A stretch of DNA of 64,000 nucleotides from JANNSO01 sp964485395 (GTDB lineage Bacteria; Spirochaetota; Spirochaetia; Treponematales; UBA12059): NCBI GenBank assembly GCA_964485395.1, contig CAZAJF010000005.1, forward strand, positions 62,001 through 126,000. The letters are read 5' to 3'. Each line of letters opens with the position of its first letter. The stretch's first letter is position 1. The position numbers were made by a program, and so were the translations under genes. The notes below the pieces were generated by a model that saw only the letters and a list, made by a program, of their open reading frames with translations, made no database searches and was not told the DNA's origin. Positions 54,355-63,851 of the stretch are shown here, one piece after another.

Positions 54355-55278
54355 ATGGTCAAAGCAAAAAACTACGTCGCGGGTTTCGCGATAGCCCTGA
54401 TTTTCGGTTTCTCGTTTCTATTTACCAAAGGCGCCCTGGATGTGCTTTCACTCTCCGAACTGCTGTTCCTGCGCTTTTCCGTCGCCACCGCGACGATGCT
54501 GGCATTGCGCGCCTTCCGCGTCATCAAGCTGGATTACAAAGGCAAGAACCTACGTCCGCTCCTCGTCATCGCCCTGCTGCAGCCTATTTTATATTTTGTC
54601 TTCGAGACCATAGGCATCTCGCTTTCTTCCACCTCAACGGCCGGAATCATCCTGTCGATTATTCCCGTCGCGGCGGCGCTCCTTGGAATTCCGCTGCTGG
54701 GCGAGAAACCGCAGGCCCGGGCTTTTGTCTTCATCGCGCTCTCGGCCATCGGGGTCGCGGCGGTCGCGCTCGGCAAAAGCGGCATGATTCCCGGCTTGGC
54801 GGCGGAAAATCCTTTGGGGCTTCTCGCGCTTTTCGGCGCCGTCGTCGCGGCCGGATTCTACAATGTCCTGGCGCGCAAGCACTCCGGAGTCTTCAGTCCC
54901 TCGGAAACCACGTTCGCCATGATGGCCACCGGCGCCGTATCGTTCGGTCTATGGCATCTCGTCGAATCGATCGCGCGCGCTTCGCCTTTTATTTCGCCGA
55001 ACGCGGCAAGCGCCGTTCCCGCGCTCCTGTACCTCGGCTGCGTTTCCTCGGTAGGCGCCTTCCTGCTCATGAACATAAACCTTGCGGCTTTGCCAGCCTC
55101 CCAAGCCACCGTTTTCCTCAATCTCGTTACCGTCGTTGCTGTTTTCGCCGGCTGGGCATTCCGCGGGGAATCCGTGGGCATACTGGAGCTGGGCGGCACC
55201 GCCTGCATACTCGTGGGCGTATGGGGAGCCAACAGGGTCAAGAAAACCCCGGAGCTGCTGGTCTCGGAAACAATGTGA
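54355..55278 (+). CDS. EamA-family DMT transporter
   Basis: A 307-residue membrane protein with ten predicted helices in two EamA repeats. Repeat 1 begins FAIALIFGFSFLFTKGALDVLS and contains ELLFLRFSVAT; repeat 2 has GLLALFGAVVAAGFYNVLARK and ends in a typical WAFRGESVGILELGGTACIL. This is the classical exporter-like family (RhaT/YdcZ group) for amino acids, sugars or other metabolites. It lies 44 bases after the kinase gene and 16 bases before the YdeI-like gene in the same direction. Confidence 0.87.
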   Translation: MVKAKNYVAGFAIALIFGFSFLFTKGALDVLSLSELLFLRFSVATATMLALRAFRVIKLDYKGKNLRPLLVIALLQPILYFVFETIGISLSSTSTAGIILSIIPVAAALLGIPLLGEKPQARAFVFIALSAIGVAAVALGKSGMIPGLAAENPLGLLALFGAVVAAGFYNVLARKHSGVFSPSETTFAMMATGAVSFGLWHLVESIARASPFISPNAASAVPALLYLGCVSSVGAFLLMNINLAALPASQATVFLNLVTVVAVFAGWAFRGESVGILELGGTACILVGVWGANRVKKTPELLVSETM

Positions 55279-55294
55279 ACGATCGGAGGTTTCG

Positions 55295-55876
55295 ATGAAT
55301 CCTGATGTCGACGAATTTTTAGCCAAGGAAAAAAAATGGAAGAAGGAATTCGAGAAACTGAGGACGATCCTTCTCGGCTTTAACTTGACCGAAGGGCTGA
55401 AGTGGGGAGTTCCCTGCTACATGCACGAAAAAAGTAATATTATTTTAATGCACGGATTCAAGGAATACTGCGCGCTGCTGTTCATTGAAGGGGCCTTGCT
55501 GAAGGATGAAAAAAGAATCCTGATCCGGCAAACCGAGAATGTGCAGGCAGGGCGCCAGATCAGGTTCGCAAACGCGCAGGAAATAATTGCATTGGAACCG
55601 GTGCTCAAAGCCTACATCCTGCAAGCCATCGAAATAGAAAAATCCGGCTTGAAGGTAGAATTTAAAAAAAATACGGACCTCGGACTTCCCGAGGAGTTCC
55701 AAAAAAAGCTGGATGAAAACCCTGCCTTGAAAACCGCATTTACGGCATTGACGCCGGGACGGCAGAGGGCGTACTGCCTCTATTTTTCCGAGCCTAAGCA
55801 ATCCAAGACCAGGGATGCGAGAATCGAAAAATGCACCCCGCAGATACTCGAGGGGAAAGGCCTGAATGATCGATGA
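55295..55876 (+). CDS. YdeI/OmpD-associated (DUF1801) family protein
   Basis: A 193-residue protein of the YdeI family. The N-terminal half is a DUF1801 domain (LRTILLGFNLTEGLKWGVPCYM, KEYCALLFIEGALLKD) and the C-terminal half has the YdeI tail LTPGRQRAYCLYFSEPKQSKTRDARIEK. Members are small cytosolic proteins of poorly known function; in enterobacteria one is linked to resistance to antimicrobial peptides. The ATG at 55295 follows GGAGG by five bases, although the frame is open further upstream inside the transporter gene. No link to its neighbours is evident. Confidence 0.85.
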   Translation: MNPDVDEFLAKEKKWKKEFEKLRTILLGFNLTEGLKWGVPCYMHEKSNIILMHGFKEYCALLFIEGALLKDEKRILIRQTENVQAGRQIRFANAQEIIALEPVLKAYILQAIEIEKSGLKVEFKKNTDLGLPEEFQKKLDENPALKTAFTALTPGRQRAYCLYFSEPKQSKTRDARIEKCTPQILEGKGLNDR

Positions 55877-55969
55877 ATCCGCCAATGTCCATATAAGCAA
55901 AACATTCGCCCTTTTACATTGATAACCCGCAAAAATGGTTTTATAATCAATTAATGGAGAGTGCCCAAT

Positions 55970-58168
55970 ATGTTTAGACGCTACCGAAAGTTAATATTTA
56001 CCGTTACGTTCGTGGTTATCCTAACCGGGCTCGCCGCCCTCTCCGTATCTTCGGGAGCATTGAATTTTTTCGAGCAAAAACTGCTGGATTTCAGATTCCT
56101 TGTGGTGAATCCTGGCAATAAACCTTCGCAAGACCTGGTATTCGTGCAAATCGACGAGCATTCGCTCAAAAGTCTTTCCACGGACTGGGGTACTTGGCCT
56201 TGGCCCCGGGGCCAGGTAATGACGGACCGTGTCGTCAATTACATCCTGGAAGGCAATCCGAAAGCCGTTTTCTTCGATATTCTATATCCCGAATACTCGC
56301 CTAAGCAGCCGGGCGTCACGCTTCCCGAGGATGACCGAGCCTTGGCCGCGGCGGCGAACGCCTGGTTCAATATCAGCCATGCCGTGCAATTTGGATCCTA
56401 TGATCAATCCCTCATCGAGCAATCCCCGGCACTGCCCCCGGCTACGGACGATTCGTTCGCGATACCGCTGACCAGAACGGCCGGAGCCCCATCCTTGGCT
56501 ATCGGTTATGCTCCCACGCTGCCGTACAAAGAACTGCTCGAGTCGGCTTCCAACCTGAACCTGGTCAACGAAAGCGCCGATAACGACGCCGTTTCCCGCC
56601 GATATACGCTGGCCATGGAATACCAGGGCAAATATTACCCTTCCATGGCGCTCAAAGCGCTTAATTTCATGTGGGGCGTCGACGCCTATGAGCTGCGAAA
56701 AAACTGGATGATCCTGACGATGTCGGATAAATCCATTCGCGCTCTTCCGCTTACGCCGGACGGTCGCCTGCAGCTTTCTTTCTATAAGGATCTCGGCGAG
56801 ATAAAAACCTATCCTATCGATTCTATCGTCGCCTCCGCGCAGCTTCTCAGCAACAACCCCAATGCCAAGCCGGTAATACCCGCCGATTGGTTTGCCGACA
56901 AAATCGTGGTTATCGGATCAACGGCGACCGGTCTGCATGACATAAAAAACACCCCCATGGGCAGGATCGGCGGTTCCTATCTTCATCTCACCGCAATGAG
57001 CAACTTGATGCTGGGGCATTACGTTACCCCGCTAAGACCGCTGTTCGGTATTTTTATTATTTTTCTCAGTCTCGTAGTCATCGTTGTCGCGACGCTATGG
57101 GTACCGCATCCCTTACTGCGCAACACCTTCGGATTTCTCTGGCTTTTCATCATACTCCTTGTTTCCATGCTTCTCTTCCGATTTGCTTCCGTAACGGTGG
57201 ATATGGCCGATACCCTTGTTTTCTCGCTGATAGCATTGATCGGTTCCATCGCGTTCCTATCCATGACCGAAGGAGCGGAAAAACGCTACATCCGCAGCGC
57301 TTTCAGTACCTATCTGAGCCCGGACGTAATCAAGCAGCTGGAGGCCGATCCCAAAAAATTGGGCCTTGGCGGAGAAAAGCGTCAGATGACCGCGATGTTT
57401 ACCGATATCAAGGGCTTTTCCACATTTTCCGAGAAACTCGATCCCAACGATCTCGTCCATTTACTCAATGAATACCTGGGTGCCATGAGCGATATTATCC
57501 TGGATAACCATGGCACCATAGATAAATACGAAGGCGACGCCATCATTGCGTTCTGGGGTGCTCCCATGGATCAGCGGGACCACGCGGCACTTGCCCTAAA
57601 ATCCGCCATAGCCATGAAAAGCCTGGAAAAGGATCTAAACCAGAGATTGATAGCCAGCGGAGTGGCTCCGGGACCGCTAATGACGCGCTTCGGCATCAAT
57701 TCAGGCGACATGACCGTGGGCAACATGGGCACCAAGCGCCGAATGAATTACACGATCATGGGCAACCACGTAAATCTGGCAGCGCGACTGGAAGGCGTGA
57801 ATAAAATATATGGTTGCTGGATTCTGACGAGCCAGGATACAAGGACGATGGCCGGTGACGACTTTATTTTCCGGGGACTCGACTCGGTTCGGGTGGTCGG
57901 CATATCCGAGCCGATCCGTTTGTATGAGGTAATGGGTCTACCGGGGCAGATCGACTCCACGGTAACGGAGTGCATCGGCCTTTTCGAAAAGGCCATCGGT
58001 TTATATGAAAAGCAGGAATGGACAGAATCCCAAAACCTGCTTACCGAAGTGCTTCGCCGGATTCCCGGAGACGGTCCGGCTAAAGTATTCCTGGACAGGA
58101 TCGCGGCATACCGGAAAAACGCGCCGCCCGAAGGATGGGATGGCGTCTTTGGAATGAATACCAAATGA
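55970..58168 (+). CDS. CHASE2-domain class III nucleotide cyclase
   Basis: A 732-residue protein: an N-terminal helix, a large periplasmic CHASE2 sensor domain (about 30-350), three transmembrane helices (about 358-435) and a cyclase domain (about 465-640). The metal aspartates are Asp478 (FTDIKGFS) and Asp523 (YEGDAII), and the transition-state Asn and Arg are in HVNLAARLEG. At the purine position the usual Asp is replaced by Thr595 (NYTIMG), which is common in CHASE2 cyclases that make cAMP. A C-terminal tail (about 650-732) is helical. The ATG at 55970 has GGAG ten bases before; the GTG at 55961 is too close to it. It leads an operon with SH3, M48 and outer-membrane genes. Confidence 0.87.
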   Translation: MFRRYRKLIFTVTFVVILTGLAALSVSSGALNFFEQKLLDFRFLVVNPGNKPSQDLVFVQIDEHSLKSLSTDWGTWPWPRGQVMTDRVVNYILEGNPKAVFFDILYPEYSPKQPGVTLPEDDRALAAAANAWFNISHAVQFGSYDQSLIEQSPALPPATDDSFAIPLTRTAGAPSLAIGYAPTLPYKELLESASNLNLVNESADNDAVSRRYTLAMEYQGKYYPSMALKALNFMWGVDAYELRKNWMILTMSDKSIRALPLTPDGRLQLSFYKDLGEIKTYPIDSIVASAQLLSNNPNAKPVIPADWFADKIVVIGSTATGLHDIKNTPMGRIGGSYLHLTAMSNLMLGHYVTPLRPLFGIFIIFLSLVVIVVATLWVPHPLLRNTFGFLWLFIILLVSMLLFRFASVTVDMADTLVFSLIALIGSIAFLSMTEGAEKRYIRSAFSTYLSPDVIKQLEADPKKLGLGGEKRQMTAMFTDIKGFSTFSEKLDPNDLVHLLNEYLGAMSDIILDNHGTIDKYEGDAIIAFWGAPMDQRDHAALALKSAIAMKSLEKDLNQRLIASGVAPGPLMTRFGINSGDMTVGNMGTKRRMNYTIMGNHVNLAARLEGVNKIYGCWILTSQDTRTMAGDDFIFRGLDSVRVVGISEPIRLYEVMGLPGQIDSTVTECIGLFEKAIGLYEKQEWTESQNLLTEVLRRIPGDGPAKVFLDRIAAYRKNAPPEGWDGVFGMNTK

Positions 58169-58193
58169 AAACGATTCCCCAAGGAGGAATATC

Positions 58194-58697
58194 ATGAAAA
58201 CAAGAATGATGTGGCTGGCCCTGTTGGTCATGCTGGTCGTTCCCATGAGTCTACAGGCGGAAAGCCTGTACGTAAGTTCCAAGCAAGCGTTCCTGTTCGA
58301 CAAGGCGGCGGCCAACGGCAAGCGCCTCGCAACCCTCAAGCAGGGGGATATGGTCACCGTCGTAGCGGCAAATGGCGACTGGTATCAGGTTAAGGCGGGT
58401 AATCCGCAGGTTACCGGCTGGATCAATAAGCTGTTCGTGGCCAAGACGCAGACAGTACAACGCCAGGATTTGTCGGTAGGAGTCAGCGACCTCAGTACCG
58501 TGGCTACCAGGACCCGGGCTTCCGCCTATACGACATCATCCGCGGCAACGCGCGGCCTGAGCACGGATAATCCGCGCGAGCGCGAGAATTTAGCCTTCAG
58601 CAGCTACGATTTTACCGTTGCTCCCTGGCTGGATACCTTCATCTTCGACGAGAGTGAAATACTCGCCTTCGCCCAAAACGAAGGACTGGCTCCCTGA
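58194..58697 (+). CDS. Exported bacterial SH3-domain protein
   Basis: A 167-residue protein with a signal peptide (LLVMLVVPMSLQAES). It has an SH3b domain (about 25-85; YVSSKQAFLFDKAAANGKRLATL and GDWYQVKAGNPQVTGWINKLFV), followed by a region of low complexity and a short C-terminal helix. Bacterial SH3b domains bind peptidoglycan or peptides in the periplasm. It follows the cyclase gene by 25 bases behind AAGGAGG, and its stop overlaps the start of the M48 peptidase gene. Its role as a scaffold for that operon is a guess. Confidence 0.8.
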   Translation: MKTRMMWLALLVMLVVPMSLQAESLYVSSKQAFLFDKAAANGKRLATLKQGDMVTVVAANGDWYQVKAGNPQVTGWINKLFVAKTQTVQRQDLSVGVSDLSTVATRTRASAYTTSSAATRGLSTDNPRERENLAFSSYDFTVAPWLDTFIFDESEILAFAQNEGLAP

Positions 58698-59524
58698 TGC
58701 ATCGCCTCCTCCGAATCGCCGTTCCTCTGGGCATGGCTCTATGCCTGCTGGTGGTTTCATGCGCAAGTTCGCCTCAAGAACAACAGGAAGCGGATGCGGC
58801 CCAGGCCATACAGCAGGAGATCGAGGTAGGCAAGGCCGCCCTGGCTAAAATCGCCGGAACGTACGGAGTAATCCACGATCGGGAAGCCACCGCTTACTTG
58901 ACCCAATACCTGCAAAGCCTCGCGCTTTACGTGGAACGGCCAAGCCTGCAATACCGCTGCGTAATCCTGGCAAGCGAGCAGATAAACGCATATTCGCTTC
59001 CTGGTGGTTATATTTGCATTACATTAGGCGCGTTGAAGGCGATTCGGGAACCCGGTGAGTTGGCCGGTATCCTGGCTCATGAGCTCGGGCACATCAACAA
59101 GAGCCACATACTCAATCACGTCAAGATACAGGTACGGAAAGATTTCTGGGAAACCCTCGGCAGGATAATCGCGGGATCGCGGCTGGTCATCACCGGCACG
59201 ATCAACCAGATAAACGATCAGATAGCGGAGCGCCTTTTCCTTGAAGGCTATGCCGCGCCGCAGGAATTCGAGGCCGATGCCTACGCCGTTACCTTGCTGC
59301 AGCTCCTTGATCTCGACGCCGATCCTTACGTTGAATTCCTGACGCAGCTTGAAAAAACCGCCGGTAACGCGGAGCAGGCGAACCTGGATAAAACGCACCC
59401 GCCGCTTGCACAGCGCGTCGAGGCGATGCAAGCACTCACCGGCGATACGGGCAAACCCTATCCGCTTACACCTGAATTCCAAAAATTCCTGGAATTAATC
59501 GCGAACACAAGGATATCTTCATGA
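58697..59524 (+). CDS. M48-family metallopeptidase, lipoprotein
   Basis: A 275-residue zinc protease with a lipoprotein signal (LLVVSC, Cys22). The active site HELGH has His128, Glu129 and His132, and the third ligand is Glu192 in QEFEADAYA. The overall pattern (LPGGYICITLGAL before the HELGH) is that of LoiP/BepA periplasmic proteases, which clear or assist assembly of outer-membrane proteins. It is lipid-anchored, probably in the outer membrane. The ATG overlaps the SH3 gene stop, and its stop overlaps the next gene's ATG, so the three are co-translated. The outer-membrane barrel encoded next is a likely client. Confidence 0.88.
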   Translation: MHRLLRIAVPLGMALCLLVVSCASSPQEQQEADAAQAIQQEIEVGKAALAKIAGTYGVIHDREATAYLTQYLQSLALYVERPSLQYRCVILASEQINAYSLPGGYICITLGALKAIREPGELAGILAHELGHINKSHILNHVKIQVRKDFWETLGRIIAGSRLVITGTINQINDQIAERLFLEGYAAPQEFEADAYAVTLLQLLDLDADPYVEFLTQLEKTAGNAEQANLDKTHPPLAQRVEAMQALTGDTGKPYPLTPEFQKFLELIANTRISS

Positions 59525-60861
59525 GCAACCAGCATCCCGCCCGGCGCGCGCTATCCATAGCCATCGCAGTATTGCTATCGGCTTTCCCGTTACTCGCCGA
59601 CGATCAGCACCACATCAACCTGTTTATCGGCGATCGCGCCGCAGGAATGGGAGGAGCGTACACGGCCATCGCCGACGGTCCGGAGGGGGCGTATTACAAT
59701 CCCGCCGGGCTTGCTTTTTCTCCGTCAGTCTATATTTCCGTTTCTACCAACGCCGTACAGCTCAAGAATCTTACGTATTACGACATCTGGAATAATTTCG
59801 ACCCTACGAGCGATATTAATTATTCCCGCGACTCGTTTTCTTTCGTACCCAATTTTTTCGGCACCGTGCAGCGCAACGGGCCGCTCGGTTTCGCCTTGAC
59901 GATGGCTACCATAGAAAGCGAAGCCTACGATCAGCGGGATAAATTGGCCCTACCGATAGTCGGTCTGCCCAATCCCCTGGATCCCAGTAAAGACGCCAAT
60001 TTAATACTCAACGTTTCTTACTTCAGCAGTACGGCCAACCAGGAAATCGGAACATCATGGGGATACCTGGTAAACAGTAATTTTTCACTTGGATTCGGCG
60101 CTTTCTTTGGCTACCGGGACACCAAAATAATATTCGAAAACCTGCAGAGGATAGAAGGATACGACATTTTCCAGGATCAGTCCTATTATTCGCGCAAGCA
60201 AACCTTAAGCATGAGACCAAGCTTGGGCTTGCAATGGGCCTTGAGCGACATGGTAACCCTGGGATTAAGCAGTACGGTCAACCTGCCGTTCCTGGCATGG
60301 TCCACCTTTCAAAGCACCAACCTGAAGGTAGACGCGGACGGACATGATACGGGATCCCTACTGAACACCCCCTTGGAAATAGATGTAACCAATAACAGCG
60401 TCTATGTTTCCAATGTTTTCGCCTTGCAAAACCTGGTTGGTCCAACCAGCATCAACAGCACGCTCGGCGTCGGACTTTTTCTCTCTTCCCGATTCCTCAT
60501 GGATGCCGATTTCTCGGTTTATGTTCCCGTAAACGACCTGTACCGCGTGTTTACATGGAACGCGGCTTCCGGCCTGGAATGGTACATAACGCCCAATTTC
60601 CCGCTCCGTTTCGGTTTGTTTACCAACAACGCCAATACCCCGGCAATCCCGAAAAACGGAACCGCAACCGGCTACGCCGACCACGTCAACCTCTACGGCG
60701 CCAGTCTTTCTCTCGGCTATGCCACTACGAATTACGATATTACGATAGGGGTAAACGCATCCATGGGGCGGGGAGAGTCCCAAATATTAGTAGGAGATAC
60801 ATCCATCCAAATCGCCGATGCATCATCCATCCAGGTATTCGTCGCGGCTAATTTCCACTGA
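59521..60861 (+). CDS. FadL/PorV-like outer-membrane beta-barrel protein
   Basis: A 446-residue outer-membrane protein with a signal peptide (LLSAFPLLADD). The N-terminal plug-like element NLFIGDRAAGMGGAYTAIADGPEGAYYNPAGLAF is the motif of FadL/OmpP1 and PorV-type barrels, given here as split groups (GDRAAGMGGAY and YYNPAGLAF). Repeated amphipathic strands with aromatic ends follow. FadL-type barrels carry hydrophobic compounds; in treponemes related UPF0164 proteins are outer-membrane candidates. It is the last gene of the CHASE2/SH3/M48 operon and is followed by a terminator. Confidence 0.82.
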   Translation: MSNQHPARRALSIAIAVLLSAFPLLADDQHHINLFIGDRAAGMGGAYTAIADGPEGAYYNPAGLAFSPSVYISVSTNAVQLKNLTYYDIWNNFDPTSDINYSRDSFSFVPNFFGTVQRNGPLGFALTMATIESEAYDQRDKLALPIVGLPNPLDPSKDANLILNVSYFSSTANQEIGTSWGYLVNSNFSLGFGAFFGYRDTKIIFENLQRIEGYDIFQDQSYYSRKQTLSMRPSLGLQWALSDMVTLGLSSTVNLPFLAWSTFQSTNLKVDADGHDTGSLLNTPLEIDVTNNSVYVSNVFALQNLVGPTSINSTLGVGLFLSSRFLMDADFSVYVPVNDLYRVFTWNAASGLEWYITPNFPLRFGLFTNNANTPAIPKNGTATGYADHVNLYGASLSLGYATTNYDITIGVNASMGRGESQILVGDTSIQIADASSIQVFVAANFH

Positions 60862-60867
60862 AATACG

Positions 60868-60895
60868 CCGCCCTCAAACCGGGGGCGGTTTTTTT
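60868..60895 (+). terminator. Rho-independent terminator of the CHASE2 operon
   Basis: CCGCCCTC pairs with GGGGGCGG (one G-T pair) around a 5-base loop and is followed by seven T. It lies between the barrel gene and the convergent kinase gene. Confidence 0.8.
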
Positions 60896-60918
60896 AAGTA
60901 CCGCACCCGTTGCGTGAA

Positions 60919-61998
60919 TCACCGGGATATGCAAAGCGCAAACCGAATGGCGATGTGAAATCCGCGCTCGCCTGAAACGCTCAATTCCGCGTCGATCTGC
61001 TCGCACAACGACCGCACAAGCAATAATCCCGTTCCGCTGCCTGCCATGGATGCCTGCGCGGTAGAGCCGATTCCATCGTCGTCCAGGCGTAAAACCGCGA
61101 CATTATCGTTGGAATCGAGGGAAATGCGAATTGAGCCGCTTTGACCGTCGGGATATGCGTACTTCAGCGAATTGGTCAGGAGCTCGGTTACGATCAATCC
61201 GAGGGGGGCGGCAATATCCATGCCGGCTTTTACGGGAACCATGCAAATCTCAAGTTGATGCCTGTCATCGAACGACATCAACGTATGGGCGATGCGTCCC
61301 AGATAATCATCCAACGGGATTTCCGCCATCGTGCCTTTCTCATACAGCAAGTCATACAGGGCGCTCATCGACCTGATGCGCGAAACAAGCGTTTCGAGGT
61401 ACGCGGTGATGATCGGGTCTCCCGTAACGGGAACGGTGACTCGTACCAGGGACAGTATCATGGAAAAACTGTTCTTTACCCGATGCTGCAACTCCCGCAT
61501 GAGCATGCCGTTTTCGCCGATCGATTTACGCAAGCGGCTTTCCACCTCGATTCGCACGGCAATTTCTTCTTCGAGCGCCTGGGTTCTGCGAAGAACCTCT
61601 TCCTCGAGTTTCAATCGCAGGCGCCGCAAATCGGTTTGGGTCCTTACGCGCAGCAAGGCTTCTTCCTCATTGAAGGGTTTCTGGATAAAATCGATACCCC
61701 CCGCCTGAAAGCCCTTGATCCTGTCTTGAGCATCGTCCAGGGATGAAAGAAATATAACCGGAATATCCCTGGTGGACTCATTCGACTTGAGCCGCCTGCA
61801 GGTCTCGTAGCCGTCAAGGCCCGGCATGAGCACATCCAGCAGGATCAAGTCCGGCTTGCTGGACGGCGCGGCCGACAAGGCCAATTCTCCGCTGTCCGCC
61901 AGCAATACTTTATAACCCGAACGCAAAAACAAGTCGTGCAGCCATCCCAGGGATTCAGCCTGATCATCGATAATCAGCAAGGTCGATTCATGTTCCAT
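60919..61998 (-). CDS. REC-HisKA_2 kinase (response-regulator/histidine-kinase hybrid)
   Basis: A 359-residue cytoplasmic protein: a receiver domain (1-120; Asp10/Asp11 pocket, phospho-acceptor Asp55, Lys107 in QKPF), a coiled-coil linker (about 120-160), a HisKA_2 domain with His172 in ELQHRVKNSF and an HATPase_c domain (N-box VTELLTNSLKYAYPDG, G-box LDDDGIG). So a phosphorelay input directly regulates a kinase output. The ATG at 61998 follows GGAG; a GTG four codons earlier overlaps that site. It overlaps the 3' end of the hybrid kinase gene by 11 bases, so the two are very likely partners in one relay. Confidence 0.87.
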   Translation of the reverse strand: MEHESTLLIIDDQAESLGWLHDLFLRSGYKVLLADSGELALSAAPSSKPDLILLDVLMPGLDGYETCRRLKSNESTRDIPVIFLSSLDDAQDRIKGFQAGGIDFIQKPFNEEEALLRVRTQTDLRRLRLKLEEEVLRRTQALEEEIAVRIEVESRLRKSIGENGMLMRELQHRVKNSFSMILSLVRVTVPVTGDPIITAYLETLVSRIRSMSALYDLLYEKGTMAEIPLDDYLGRIAHTLMSFDDRHQLEICMVPVKAGMDIAAPLGLIVTELLTNSLKYAYPDGQSGSIRISLDSNDNVAVLRLDDDGIGSTAQASMAGSGTGLLLVRSLCEQIDAELSVSGERGFHIAIRFALCISR

Positions 61999-63814
61999 CA
62001 CGTTCTCCACGCTGGCCGGCGGCCAAAAGCCTTGTTTTCAGCTCGGTATATTTTCGCGATTCGGCGAGAGTTTTTAATTGGGCGATAAGCTTGGCAGGCC
62101 CGGTTTCCAAAGATCCGATCACCGACAAAATCGCGTCCGGCTCAAGGGAATCCAGCGCCTTGAGCAGTAACGCCCGTTCTTCTCCTGAAAGAGCCATTAC
62201 ATCGGAATCTCGTACGTTTTGGGTATCGGCCTTTTTATCCGCCTTCAAGATTTTCGCATCCTTGATCTCGCGGAATTCCAAGCCGAGAAACCTGGTCAAG
62301 CATTCAGCCAACTGCCCGATAGCGATCGGCTTCAACAGAACCGACTCGAATCCCTCGCCTTCCAGCAGTTCTCTATCCACGGCAAAACTGGACGCCGTCA
62401 CGGCCACTATCGGCAAGTCGGCGGCCCCCGGCAGATTCTTAATAGCCTTCATGGCGGCGATCCCGTCCATGCCTGCCATCCGGATATCCATCCATACCAA
62501 ATCGGGCAACCGTTCGGCGCACATGGTCACCGCTTGCCTGCCGCTTTCCGCTATCAGGCAATGCACGCCCAGTTCCTGATGAAAGCTCTTCATGAGGAGC
62601 CTGTTGTCCAGATTATCGTCGACAATCAGGCAGACACGGTCCTTCTGACCAGGTGCCAGCTTGAGGAGAATATCGGTCTCGGATTTTGTCTTCGCCTCTT
62701 CCCCTGTAGCCGTGGTAGCGGCTGCGGGCATCTCGACGGTAAAACAGGATCCTTCACCGAGAACGCTCTCGACTCCGATGGTTCCTCCCAAGGTCTCCAC
62801 GAGTTGCTTGGTGATGGAAAGACCAAGCCCCGATCCTTCTACGTTCTCAGCCTGCTCCAGCTTGAAAAAGGGCTCAAAAATATCTTCGTGAAACTGCGCG
62901 TCGATCCCCGGCCCTTGGTCCCGCACGGATAGCCTGAGCCGCCCGCTCCATTGTCCGCTGACATCGGTTTGCGCCGCGGCATCGACGGGGACTCCGGAGA
63001 TTGCGACGGAAATAACGCCTCCGGATGAAAATTTAACGGCATTGCCGAGGAGGTTAACTAAAATTCGTCGAAGTTTGCCTGCATCGGTATAAAGATAAAC
63101 CGGAACCGAAGGGTCGATATCCAAGGAAATTTCAAGGCCCTTCTGCTCGCCGCGGCGAGAAAGCAACTGCGCTACGTCAGAGGCCAATTCGCGAATTGCC
63201 ACCGGTTTAGGCTCAGGTAGATCCTTTTGCGTCTCGATCCTGCTCATGTCCAGGACGTTGTTTATGAGTTCGAGCAGGTGCATGGCGCTGTTGCTGATGA
63301 TTTTCAGGCTGTCGCGCTGGGAAGCGCCAACGTCACCGTCGCGGATGAGCTGATTCGTGAAACCGAGAATCGCGTTGAGCGGCGTGCGCAGCTCATGGCT
63401 CATTTGGGCGAGGAAAACCGATTTGGCTCGATTCGCCAGTTCCGCTTCCAATTGCGCCGCCTTGCTTCGAGCGTTTGCGCGTCGCATATTCCACGCCATA
63501 ACCGACATCATGACGGTATTCAATAAAAAAACGCCGGCTCCGAGCCAATCCGCCCATGTGGATATGAAGGGGGTCGAACCAATGGGCAACCAGCCAAACA
63601 GGGCAAATGCGACGGAAAGAAACCCGCACAGCACGCCTGCGCTAAAACCGCCCAGCAACGCCGATACCATGATAAACGGGTAGAAGGTAAGCCAAATCAT
63701 TTTGACGCCCATTACGGGTTGAATGGCGAGACGAATGAGCATTCCACCCAAAAAGCATAGAATCGCAATCTTTGTTATATTAAATACCCAAGCAGCAGGA
63801 TTTTTTTTCTTCAT
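61988..63814 (-). CDS. Membrane hybrid sensor histidine kinase (HisKA-HATPase-REC)
   Basis: A 608-residue hybrid kinase. Three to four transmembrane helices (about 12-108) resemble the DUF4118 module of KdpD-like kinases. The HisKA domain has His140 in MSHELRTPLNAILGF; the HATPase_c domain follows (about 245-370, GSGLGLSITKQLVETLGG); then a receiver (about 398-515; VDDN, MDIRMAGMDG, KPIAIG) and a short helical C-terminus that is not a clear HPt domain. The next gene overlaps its end, and that product begins with a receiver, a plausible phosphate acceptor. The ATG at 63814 lacks a good ribosome site; no alternative start is obvious. Confidence 0.86.
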   Translation of the reverse strand: MKKKNPAAWVFNITKIAILCFLGGMLIRLAIQPVMGVKMIWLTFYPFIMVSALLGGFSAGVLCGFLSVAFALFGWLPIGSTPFISTWADWLGAGVFLLNTVMMSVMAWNMRRANARSKAAQLEAELANRAKSVFLAQMSHELRTPLNAILGFTNQLIRDGDVGASQRDSLKIISNSAMHLLELINNVLDMSRIETQKDLPEPKPVAIRELASDVAQLLSRRGEQKGLEISLDIDPSVPVYLYTDAGKLRRILVNLLGNAVKFSSGGVISVAISGVPVDAAAQTDVSGQWSGRLRLSVRDQGPGIDAQFHEDIFEPFFKLEQAENVEGSGLGLSITKQLVETLGGTIGVESVLGEGSCFTVEMPAAATTATGEEAKTKSETDILLKLAPGQKDRVCLIVDDNLDNRLLMKSFHQELGVHCLIAESGRQAVTMCAERLPDLVWMDIRMAGMDGIAAMKAIKNLPGAADLPIVAVTASSFAVDRELLEGEGFESVLLKPIAIGQLAECLTRFLGLEFREIKDAKILKADKKADTQNVRDSDVMALSGEERALLLKALDSLEPDAILSVIGSLETGPAKLIAQLKTLAESRKYTELKTRLLAAGQRGERDGT

Positions 63815-63851
63815 GCCGCAAATTTTAATGTATCCCTACGGCTAAATCAAA

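Noticed and set aside
54147..55298. 383-residue open frame in a third frame
   Set aside because: It overlaps the receiver end of the hybrid kinase and the EamA transporter, and its composition is Arg/Pro-rich with no domain.
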